Assembly: GCA_016256075.1 (NCBI GenBank)
Contig: SDVU01000545.1
Coordinates: 1 to 12,398 of the forward strand
Direction of reading: 5' to 3'
Length of the DNA stretch: 12,398 nucleotides
Source: Dictyocoela muelleri
Lineage: Eukaryota; Microsporidia
Positions 1-7,693 of the stretch are shown piece by piece. The notes below the pieces were generated by a model. The model searched no databases. It was not told the DNA's origin and was given only the letters and a program-made list of their open reading frames with translations. Each line of letters begins with the position of its first letter. Position 1 is the stretch's first letter. Position numbers and translations under genes: made by a program.

Positions 1-302
1 ACTATAAAAATGAAATAAGTGGACTATAAAAATGAAATAAGTGGACTATAAAAATGAAATAAGTGGACTATAAAAATAAAATTATTGGACTATAAAAATA
101 AAATTAGTGGACTATAAAAATGAAATAAGTGGACTATAAAAATAAAAAAGTGGACTATAAAAATGAAATTAGTGGACTATAAAAATGAAATTAATGGACT
201 ATAAAAATGAAATTAGTTGACTATAAAAATGAAATTAGTGGACTATAAAAATGAAATAAGTGGACTATAAAAATGAAATAAGTGGACTATAAATTTGAAA
301 TA
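1..302. repeat. 22-bp tandem repeat array, about 13.5 units
   Basis: Thirteen head-to-tail units of about 22 bp (consensus ACTATAAAAATGAAATAAG plus TGG) run from base 1 to 285, followed by a decayed partial unit that fades out near 302. One unit (133-153) is 21 bp. Variants fall into two sub-types, ending AAATAAGTGG or AAATTAGTGG. The array begins at the window edge, so its true length is unknown. The unit length is not a multiple of three and stops appear when it is read through, so it does not look coding. It could be a minisatellite or the subterminal part of a mobile element. Confidence 0.95.
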
Positions 303-891
303 CCCTGTAATTATTTAATTAAAATTTTTTAAACTATAATTTAATGATTAATTGCTTATAAATAAAGCACAAAAAGACAATCTAAGGCTTTAACAAAATA
401 TAGTGTCTAACTTTAATAAAACACTTGTATTTTTAAGAATTTAAAAATTAAAATTAAAATAAAAAACTAATGTTCAGCAGAATCATTATAAAAAAAAAAT
501 CGGGCATAAGAATACCTTAGGTGTATTTATTAAACACCGAGAAAAGGTGTTCTTTGTATATGGTTATAAATCACTTACAGAGTCTGGAATTCTGGATATT
601 GTAATATGTATAAATAATCGGTAAATAAAAATGTTTTATTAAAAAATATTTTTTTTAATATTTAATAACAATTTAAGTCGAAATTTAATTTTAATGCAAT
701 TAAATTTTTTTTAAAAATATTTATTAAAAGAGTCGTTTTGTGAGGATTTTCTTTTCTGATGGCTTTTTAATGAAATTCATTATCAAAAATGGATTTTTTT
801 ATCAAATTTAAGGGGCCATTTTGTTGATGCGTGGCTGTTAATAAAAATTAATTATCAATTTTTTTTTTTAAATTTTTATATAGAATTTAAA
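303..891. other. AT-rich intergenic sequence, no gene seen
   Basis: There is no convincing reading frame on either strand. The stretch is mostly A/T runs. A small hairpin (AACACC / GGTGTT) lies near 533-552. Two isolated copies of a motif resembling GGTCGTTTTGTG (near 731 and 820) foreshadow the tandem copies at 892-940. Confidence 0.6.
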
Positions 892-940
892 GAGGTCATT
901 TTGTGCAGGGGGTCGTTTTGTGCAAGAGGTCGTTTTGTGA
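892..940 (+). repeat. Three tandem 16-17 bp repeats (GAGGTCGTTTTGTGCA type)
   Basis: Copies lie at 892-907, 908-924 and 925-940 and share the core GGTCRTTTTGTG. Looser single copies occur near 731, 820, 956 and 1188, so the motif is scattered through about 460 bp on both sides of the palindromic element at 990-1099. A 60-codon frame starts in this block, but it runs straight into the palindrome and has no protein-like composition, so no gene is called. Confidence 0.75.
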
Positions 941-989
941 TACAACAAAAACCATATGGGTCATTTTTTTATTTGGAGAGGCAAGGTGA

Positions 990-1099
990 GGTACTACCCC
1001 GGTTTTACCGTATAAAATTTTTCTTTATTCGGAAAATAATATGTATATTATTTCTCCTAATAAAGAAAAATTTTGTACGGTAAAACCAGGGTAGTACCC
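990..1099. mobile_element. 110-bp palindromic MITE-like foldback element
   Basis: The two halves are near-perfect reverse complements. Each outer end reads about GGTACTACCCYGGTTTTACC inward, and pairing continues through AAAATTTTTCTTTATT to a centre at ATAATATGTATATTAT. With almost no spacer, the whole element could fold into a single hairpin. It carries no coding capacity. This shape fits a miniature inverted-repeat element mobilised by a transposase encoded elsewhere. I see no clear target-site duplication. Confidence 0.8.
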
Positions 1100-1325
1100 A
1101 AAGATGTTATGTCTCAAAATGCTCATTTTTAAGAAAAAAAAATACCTCACTTTAATGAATGGTTTTTAATGCTAACTTGACATAAAGGGGTGCCATTTTT
1201 TTATGCCTACCACCAAGAGCCCCCCTTTAATGTAAAAATTAAATAGAATTTTGTTAAATAAACTAAATAAAAATAAAAAAAAATTGAAAAATAATATAGT
1301 TTAATACTTTTTAAATTAAAATTTT

Positions 1326-2206
1326 TTAATTAAATAGTAATTTTAAAATTTCAACATACAAATATTTAAATTCAGAGGAACTAATTCCTACTAAAAATCT
1401 TCTCTTAAACGTATATTCATTGAAACATTCATCAATGTTACATCGTTTAACACCATTTTCTTTTCTCATTGTACATTTAAGGTGTGAAAAAATACTCAAT
1501 GTCATTTGTATGTTCACCTCTTTCGTTAACAAATCCTTGATTATAAATTACGATATGGTGATTCAAAAACAATCTCGATGAAACTTCAAGAAAAGTGGAT
1601 ATCCATCTATGTAAAATTTAGATCCCTGATAAATTTTGTTTTTTAAAACATTAATCTAAGTTTCTGCCTTTCGATTTATCACTTTTTTTAGGAAAAAATT
1701 TTGCTTATTATTCACATACATTGCACCAAAAATCTATACTGTTCCTGGGGTTTCATCATCGGTAGTAGTTGGTGTTCTAATAGTTCCTCGCCTAGAAAGT
1801 ACGGTTTCATCAGCCTATATTTCCTTTTTAAAAAGAATAGGCCTTTTATCACAATATTTCTTATAAACATCTCGCAGCACTTTTTTAATTTTGAAAATTG
1901 TTTTTGAAAAAAAATTATACCAGATATATAATTGATCATAAGTGCAATTGATCATTAAAAGATATATTATATGCATATATTTATTTAGATAAAGATTCTT
2001 ATGATGCAATGATTTATTTATGAACATCCTTTTGTAGAACACCTATATCCAAACTTTTTTGTGCCTTGTGATGTGAAAATCCCAAAATTAGTTATTCCAT
2101 TGCAATTACTGCAAATTTTACTCTCCTTTACAATATTATTTTCATTTAAAAAATTAAAAGTTTCATTAATGTCAATAAAAATTTTATTAATTAAATTTAA
2201 ATCCAT
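1326..2206 (-). pseudogene. ISXO2/Merlin-type DDE transposase, frame-broken
   Basis: Pieces of one transposase can be read in order on the minus strand, in different frames. The amino-terminal piece (2206-2018, intact from ATG, 62 residues) has a zinc-ribbon-like pattern, CSNC followed by CSTKGC. The next piece carries ADETVLSRRGTIRTPTTTDD, the first acidic motif of the family (D codon 1809-1811). It is followed by FYIDGYPLF (D codon 1605-1607) and then an acidic motif just before FSHLKCTMRKENGVKRCN and FNEYTFKRRF, the family's characteristic carboxyl end; the final frame stops at 1326. The second D to E distance is about 36 codons. At least three or four frameshifts and several in-frame stops separate the pieces, so the gene is dead. 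Overall span fits the family's usual 250-300 residues. The assignment comes from recognised motifs, not a search. Flanking terminal repeats were not found. Confidence 0.85.
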
Positions 2207-2218
2207 TAGTGTCCCCTT
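2207..2218 (-). promoter_or_regulatory. GGGG motif upstream of the transposase ATG
   Basis: Read on the minus strand, the sequence before the ATG at 2206 is AAAGGGGACACTA. A GGG or CCC run within about 15 bases of the start codon is a known feature of microsporidian genes. It supports 2206 as the former start of the transposase gene. Confidence 0.4.
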
Positions 2219-2248
2219 TAAAAATTTTTATTAAAAAAATTTGCTTAA

Positions 2249-2289
2249 CTTTACTTTTGAGCCTACAAATTGTAGGCTCAAAAGTAAAG
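2249..2289. repeat. Perfect palindrome, 20-bp arms with a 1-base centre
   Basis: CTTTACTTTTGAGCCTACAA is followed by one A and then its exact reverse complement. The outer half of each arm (CTTTACTTTTGAG) resembles the repeat unit of the Tc1-type terminal repeats at 11362-11424. It could be two abutting transposon ends, a MITE core or a cruciform-forming site. It lies 42 bp upstream of the ISXO2-type pseudogene start, so it could also be a relic of that element's end. Confidence 0.9.
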
Positions 2290-2654
2290 AAGCCCGAAGC
2301 GCTAATACATTACTACCAATAATTCACTTTCATATTGAAAAATGGTCTGATATAGTTTCAGATATGTGGATATTTTATATTAGTTTGTCTGAAAGTGGGT
2401 TAATCATTTTACTGTGAACCAATTTTTATTTCGTCAATCCCAAAACGAAAAAACATACCCAATTGATTGAAAATCTATGGGTACTAACAAAAAAGAAAAT
2501 TCATAAAGATTTCTGAATAAAAAGAAAATGTTTACAACGCCATCCTGATCACTTTTACTAGAGAATAAATCTGAAACGAAGTTATTACGAATTTCTTAAT
2601 TTATTAAAATAATTTAATATTTTTTATTTTGATTTTTTGTTTTATATAAAAGAT
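2290..2654. other. Intergenic, no gene seen
   Basis: There is no reading frame worth calling on either strand. Sequence complexity is higher than in the flanking A/T-rich stretches (mixed runs near 2400-2580), so it may be the body of an unrecognised decayed element, but no motif could be identified. Confidence 0.4.
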
Positions 2655-2826
2655 CCTAAAAGGTGATCAAAAAAATAAGAATAAATATGTTTTTAGGATG
2701 ATCTCGAGGTGTTATCAGCGAAAATTTAGATATTTTAAAATTTATAAATATAATAATTTCGTTGATAACTCCTCGAGATCATCTTAAAAACATATTTATT
2801 CTTATTTTTCTATCACCTTTTTAAGG
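2655..2826. mobile_element. Foldback element, arms of about 70 bp
   Basis: The left arm (about 2655-2724) and right arm (about 2757-2826) are imperfect reverse complements. Both contain AAAAGGTGAT, AATAAGAATAAATATG and GATGATCTCGAGG in the same order when each is read inward from its end. The loop of about 30 bp is almost pure A/T. There is no coding sequence. This is consistent with a MITE or foldback element. It lies 44 bp from a second, unrelated foldback. Confidence 0.8.
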
Positions 2827-2870
2827 TACATTCTAGGTCAAATATGGGACTCAGTATCGTGATTTCTACC

Positions 2871-3219
2871 TAGACAAAATTTTGGGTTCTCACCCGGGTT
2901 TCAGACCCCTAAAAAATAGAAAATCGTTATTCACAAGAGGTGATGTAATGGTTCTTATATGAAACAAGCTCAAAGCGCCAAGATAAAAACAAAATTGTGA
3001 ATTATTTTTATATAACAACGAATATACGAGAGTTTATAAAAATAGTCACTTCTCGAATATTTTTGAATACTCTAATATCTCATAATATTTTTATATTTGT
3101 TTTTATCTCGATGAATTGAGCTTATATCTTATAAAAATCATTACATCTCCTCTTGTGAATGGCGATTTTCTATTTTTTATGGGGTCTGAAATCCGGATGA
3201 GAACCCCAAATTTGTTCTG
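2871..3219. mobile_element. Foldback element of about 350 bp, arms nearly meeting in the middle
   Basis: From each end inward the sequence reads approximately ACAAATTTTGGGGTTCTCA, then TTTCAGACCCC, AAAAAATAGAAAATCG and ATTCACAAGAGGNGATGTAATG, with further pairing (AAGCTCAA, GATAAAAACAAA) to near the centre at about 3045. The halves differ by scattered substitutions and small indels, so it is not recent. There is no open frame of note inside. It is classed as MITE-like by structure only, with superfamily unknown. Confidence 0.85.
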
Positions 3220-3683
3220 ATGGATGGTCTTAAATTTTTAAAATGTATTTATTTTTGTATTTAGAAAATAAAAAAAAATATTCAAATAAACGTGTTTCTG
3301 AATGAATATAAATTAATAATGGGGTCTTCTATCGTAAAAAGACAACTATCAGTCTTCTTATGTCAAAAATCAGACATAATTCATGATTGGTTTTAATTTT
3401 TTTAAAAATAATCTTTTTTTGGTCTTAAATTTCGCACACTGCTGTATATTCATACTCTTTGATTAAAACTTTGAATCAGTTGCATTATCTTACTCTAGTG
3501 CAAAACAATGCGCCAAATAAATAATTTTCTTCAAACTCTTAAAAAAAGATTTCTGAAAATTAAAAATGCACATAAGAATCTATCTGCATTTTTTGTTTTT
3601 TTGGTACGGAAAATTAGATCAAATCAGAATTTTCATCCTACAAATTATTTATTTTATAAAATTAAAGAAGTTTGATCTTACAG
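3220..3683. other. Intergenic, only a weak 55-codon frame
   Basis: The stretch is A/T-rich. One frame on the plus strand (ATG 3508, stop ending 3678) would give 55 residues rich in Lys, Asn and Phe. It resembles no family I know, has no CCC/GGG motif before its ATG, and is of a length expected by chance, so it is not called as a gene. A short inverted pair (TGTCAAAAATCAGACA) lies near 3361. Confidence 0.4.
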
Positions 3684-3770
3684 CCTTACCTACCTCCTTT
3701 TAAAAAAATATCATAAACTACGCATTATGGCATATGCAAGGTAAAATAAAATTTTATTTATATGGCTAGC

Positions 3771-4462
3771 TCACGGTTCGTCCAATTGAGCCAAAACGTG
3801 AGATTTTCGGCCCAAAATTGATTTTTTTTACAAATCAAATTCAAAAGAAAAAAAATTCACGAGAATCAATTAAATAAAAAATTTGATTAAACATTTAATT
3901 TTTTCATTTTATTTAAAAACATTTAAAATTTTATATAAAGTAAAATAAATGCAAATAATGCCAAAAGATAATAGATATAAAAATAAGTTAAAAGAATTTT
4001 AATGAAAAAAATATAAATTAATCTTTATTTCAATAATGCTTGTAATTGTCATAAAAATTTAATTTCTATATTCAATATGTTTAAAATTATTGACCTTAGG
4101 AATTCATTTTTATTTTTTACATCTTTTTTTAAGTGAACAATTGAAGTTCCAAACATTATATTTGTCATTTTAAAATCAACTTTCCATTGTTGACATAATA
4201 ATTTCTTGCCCAATGTATTTATAGATGTGCATTTCTAATGTTCAAGTTTTATCAACGATCCTAATATCAGAGCTTTTTTACTTTTTTATCTAAACGCCTA
4301 CAACTTTTCATTCAGGCAAGATATTTTTTATGGTATCTAAACTTTCAGCATCAGAAGTTTTTTTTTGTCTTGATTATTTTGATAATTTTGTGATTTATGA
4401 TAGGTGTGAAATTTGGGCCAATTTATAACGTTTCGGACCAATGGAAGAACCGTTGGATAACG
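3771..4462. mobile_element. Inserted element of about 690 bp with inverted ends (ACGGTTC type)
   Basis: The left end (about 3773-3830) reads ACGGTTCGTCCAATTGAGCC then AAAACGT and GGCCCAAAATT. The right end, on the opposite strand, reads ACGGTTCTTCCATTGGTCCG then AAACGT and GGCCCAAATTT. The extreme right also holds a small hairpin, AACCGTT-GGAT-AACGGTT. The interior is A/T-rich. One minus-strand frame (about 4234-4049, 61 codons before a TGA, no ATG at its head) has mixed composition including LCQQWKVDFKMTNIMFGT. It may be a coding remnant, but I recognise no family. This looks like a non-autonomous or heavily decayed DNA transposon. Confidence 0.65.
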
Positions 4463-4465
4463 GTT

Positions 4466-4768
4466 ACCTACCTCCTTCTAAAATAATATCATAAACTACG
4501 CATTATGACATTAGCAAGGTAAAATAAAATTTTCTTTATATAGTCTTAATTGTGCTTTTAAATAATTTTTTAATATAAGTTAATATCACAGAGTTTATTA
4601 AATTTGGGGCTTTGCCCGAAATTGACTAAACTTATGAAAGGGCTTATATTATAAACTGATTTTTACAATATGTATATAAGACTATATAAAGAAATTTTTA
4701 TTCAACTTCGAGAATGTCATATTTAGTAGTTTACGATATTTTTTAAGATAGGGGAGAGGTATCTAAGG
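4466..4768. repeat. Self-complementary unit of about 305 bp inside the nested structure
   Basis: The arms 4466-4550 and 4672-4768 pair end to end. The centre is a hairpin of about 40 bp, AGTTTA...GGGGC-TTT-GCCC...TAAACT (4591-4635). The whole unit can therefore fold on itself, as in a MITE. It has no coding content. Confidence 0.7.
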
Positions 4769-4838
4769 AAAGGTAAAACCCCTTTTCTTTAGTAAAGTGT
4801 GCTACGTCATATTTGTAATTAAAATTTATATAAATATA

Positions 4839-5023
4839 ATAATTGTTGTATATTATGCCATAATTGTATCATGCTTCCATTAGAGATTTTATAGTAAATT
4901 TTAATAAAAAATGGTTTTAAGCATGAATTTCATTAACAACACGTGCATTTTATGGTCCAATCATTTTAATTCATTAATGAATTTTTAATAACCATATTAT
5001 CGGCTTATTAATTAATTTTAACC
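4839..5023 (+). repeat. Left long inverted repeat of the integrase element
   Basis: This repeat pairs with the reverse complement of 6292-6461. Shared blocks in order from the outer end are ATTGTTGTAT, TGCTTCCATTA, GTAAATTTTAATAAA, TTTTAAGCAT, AATTTCATTAACAACAC, AATTCATTAATGAATTTTTA and TTAATTTTAACC. The left copy carries a small extra block near its outer end. Similarity stops abruptly at TTTTAACC, which marks the inner edge. Confidence 0.8.
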
Positions 5024-5429
5024 TTAAAAATTTTTACAAAAAATTTAAACTGGTGTTATTTAAAAAACAATAAATAACATTTGTAGAAAATATTTTTTTT
5101 ACACCTTTTAACTCCCAAATTAACAACTGCTTTCTGGGTTTTTAATTCATCGATAATTGTCAATACACTATTAAGAATTTTAAGTACCGTATTTTTTTTA
5201 TTGAAATTTATTGAATCTAATGTATTTTTCCTTGTTTATTGATTATTATCGAAATCTTTCAGTTAAAGTACTTTATCGTATAATTTAACTCCTTATTTAA
5301 TTTTTTTCGTAAATTTTAGAGTATTTAGATGTACATGCTTTTAAATTATTACGCGTCTCATTTTGAATATAATTGTTATTATAAAAAAGCTAAAATATGC
5401 GTTAGAAAATATTGATATTCTGAATTAAT

Positions 5430-6262
5430 AAAATGGGTAATGCTTGGTGGGTCTATGAATCGTATTATTATATTGGAGTAAAATATCTTTATAAATTTCT
5501 ATCTATTCAACATCTCCATCCCCCAAAGACATTCTTAAACGTTCTTTAAATGTACGGTTAAATCTTTCAATTTGTCCTCGACTTTGAGTAGGTCTAGGTC
5601 TTCCATGAATAATAACCACATCAAATTTTTTACAAACACTTTTGGAATCACTGTTACAAAATTCTCGTCTATTATCAGCATGTAAAAAGCCCATTGTCTC
5701 TCGGTATAAAATTATTGTTCTAAAATTTCTTTAATTGTACTGAAATATCTCTTTTTAACGGGGAAAGCAAATGTGAATTTACTGAAACAATCAATCAATG
5801 TGAATGCCTATTTGTAACCAGAATCTAAATGTTAATACATACTAAAATCTATTAAATCCATCATAATTCGTTTATGAATATCGAAAATTACAATTGGCTG
5901 TACATTTTTGATAATATCTGGCTTAGATTTACAAATTCAATCGTCACATGATTTAATAAAGTTGCTTACTTCAACCGAAGTTATTCCACAATATTCCTCA
6001 TCTATAGTAATTATTAGCTTATTTACCTCTATATGTTCAGGTAGATGTTTTTCTTTAATAATTCTTTCCTTTTCATCCTTTTCATCCTTTTCAAATTTGT
6101 ATATATATTTAATACATTACTATCCATAATATATAGAAAATTAGATTGATATATAAAGTTTGAACATATTTTAATAAAATCTCGCTTCTCAAATGCTTTT
6201 AGAAAATCCGGGATTAAACATAAATTTAAAACATTATTGTCAGCATAAGTTCCTCTTGTGTT
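5430..6262 (-). pseudogene. Retroviral-type integrase region (fossil)
   Basis: This is a decayed coding region of an integrase-like recombinase. The clearest part (5503-5694) encodes HGRPRPTQSRGQIERFNRTF. This is the stretch around the last catalytic acidic residue in the rve integrase core of Ty3/Gypsy, Ginger and related elements. Sequence farther upstream on the same strand carries features of the zinc-binding (H2C2-like) domain and of the beginning of the core. Sequence downstream carries a YNNTIHRPTKHYP-like segment typical of the region after the core. No other retroelement domain is seen. It is broken, with roughly two to five breaks, and is treated as a fossil. Its position between long inverted repeats suggests it served as the element's transposase. 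Confidence 0.75.
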
Positions 6263-6291
6263 TGTATTTTATGAATGGCAACCATTTTAGG

Positions 6292-6461
6292 GGTTAAAAT
6301 TAATAAATTGAATGATATATGGCAAATAAAAATTCATTAATGAATTATAAGGATGGGAGCATAGAAAGCAAGTGTTGTTAATGAAATTAATGCTTAAAAC
6401 TTTTATTTATTAAAATTTACTTTCAATTCATTAATGGAAGCAAAAAATACAACAATAATTG
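6292..6461 (-). repeat. Right long inverted repeat of the integrase element
   Basis: This is the reverse complement of the left repeat, from GGTTAAAATTAA at the inner edge to AACAATAATT at the outer edge. It contains its own internal palindrome AATTCATTAATGAATT, present in both copies. No convincing target-site duplication was identified beside the outer edges, which are A/T-rich. Confidence 0.8.
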
Positions 6462-7693
6462 TTCTTCAAATGATGATTCTTCTCTTAGATTTTGTATATG
6501 TCGCTTTGAGCTGAAATTAGAGGGTTTATCTGTTAGCGTATAGTAATCAAGGCAATTAACAATAAGAGATTTCTAAAACGTATTATTGACTTTTGTTCAT
6601 TGTTCTTCCATCTTCCTGCTTCGTGCATGTTTTCTAAATCAGAACAACTTTCAAATCTTTTTGATCAATTTTTTTCTATTGTTTTTTTTTGCCATCACGA
6701 TAAAAAAAACTTTCAAAACCTATTCCCATTTCTAAAATCGTCACTTTCAGTTTAATCCTTGGATACTACACATTACTTATTCTGCAGAGATGCGTCGCCA
6801 CATTAATTCCCACGCCATGAGAGACCCGTCTCTTCATTGTCATATTATACCAAGTCTTAATTAACTATAACATACTTGATCAACTATATATCAATACTAT
6901 CGTTTAGAGATCAGAAACAGCGTACCCGCATGTAAATTGTACCTACAAGGCGTTTTAGATGTATACGGATGCGTTTTGGATATATACGCGAGACGTACAA
7001 ATCTTAACAAAAAAAAATTTAAAAATCACCTACGCTTAAAAGCTTTAATTTTTTTCTATTTTTTGAAGGTAATAAATTTTTAAAGTTAAGGAATAAATTT
7101 AATGTCACGGTTATATCAGAATCAAATGTTTTTTAGCATAAAATTTGTTTTAATTTATTTAGTATAACTTGTACTCATCTGTGTTTTGCTATGATCATGA
7201 GCCAATTTTCCACAATAAGGTTGCCGACCCCTTATATAATCTATAGTTATTAATTTTTCTGTCATTCCCAATTATTTATAAAAGTGACGTAACAAGATTA
7301 GAACTACACTCGAATGTTACATTCAATGGTGTTGGCCACTAATCTATGCATTTCGCTATTTTGAATATCATTTTAATTATCTGATTTGAGAATATTTTTT
7401 ACTGGTATTTCGCGAAATAATTTTTCACTTTTCTTTAGGGTTTATAAAAATAAAATCTATAAAATACTAAAATAAGTACCAAAAATTACCATCAAAAGTT
7501 AAAAAAGTAAATTATAATGTTTAATCAAATAGACATTGCAGATAAATTTGTTAAAGTTTATTTATAAAATAATTTTTAAATGAGATACTATAAATTTCAT
7601 AAAAAATCATCTAAATTTTACTTGGTATCCACATCATCAAACTTTAAATAAAAATAATGGTCAAAATGAGTGTTCAGTATTTAATGCTAGTAT
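6462..7693. other. Intergenic, no gene seen; short direct repeat
   Basis: There is no open frame of useful length on either strand. A tandem pair at 6950-6967 and 6971-6988 (GCGTTTTRGATRTATACG, 21-bp period) is slightly richer in GC than its surroundings. The stretch 6590-6840 has mixed base composition and could be the body of an unrecognised decayed gene or element on the minus strand. No motif supports a family. The last part, 7440-7693, is the downstream flank of the large gene and is A/T-rich. Confidence 0.5.

Larger units (their letters stand above)
3684..4768. mobile_element. Nested foldback: duplicated arm flanking an inserted inverted-repeat element
   Basis: One foldback family forms the frame. 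Its left arm appears at 3684-3768, appears again as a direct copy at about 4463-4546, and its reverse complement forms the right end at about 4672-4768. Shared landmarks in the arm are ACCTACCTCCTT, ATATCATAAACTACGCATTATG, GCAAGGTAAAATAAAATTTT and TTTATAT. The segment 4463-4768 alone is a self-complementary unit of about 305 bp. An unrelated element lies between the two direct arm copies. The outermost bases (CCTTACCTACCTCC and CCTTAGATACCTCTCC) match best between the first copy and the far right end, suggesting the first copy is the original left end. Confidence 0.7.
4839..6461. mobile_element. Fossil integrase-bearing element with long inverted repeats
   Basis: Inverted repeats of about 170-185 bp (4839-5023 and 6292-6461) enclose a decayed integrase region on the minus strand. 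Retroviral-type integrase plus long terminal inverted repeats, with no long direct repeats and no recognisable reverse transcriptase, RNase H, protease, capsid or polymerase, points away from a standard LTR retrotransposon. It points toward an integrase-type DNA transposon (Ginger-like) or a small relic of a Polinton-type element. The total of about 1.62 kb is short. The element is broken, with probably a handful of breaks. The two repeat copies have drifted visibly (about nine mismatches in the best 70 bp, by eye), so it is not recent. Family placement is inference. Confidence 0.7.

Noticed and set aside
1-302. CRISPR array
   Set aside because: Units are directly adjacent with no unique spacers, and the genome appears eukaryotic.
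901-1083. 60-codon plus-strand frame
   Set aside because: It runs through the tandem motif and the palindromic element; its translation is an accident of those repeats and has no gene-like context.
1701-1907. 68-codon plus-strand frame
   Set aside because: It is antisense to the ISXO2-type transposase relic, whose recognisable motifs are on the minus strand.
2249-2289. Bacterial-type rho-independent terminator
   Set aside because: The perfect hairpin has no following T run on either side at the right place, and other signs point to a eukaryote.
3508-3678. 55-codon plus-strand frame starting MRQINNF
   Set aside because: Short, Lys/Asn/Phe-rich as expected by chance in A/T-rich DNA, no start-proximal motif and no known family.
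5908-6129. 73-codon plus-strand frame
   Set aside because: It lies antisense to the fossil integrase region and its Ser/Ile-rich composition is a shadow of that strand.
4839-6461. LTR retrotransposon
   Set aside because: The flanking repeats are inverted rather than direct, and no reverse transcriptase, protease or RNase H is seen.
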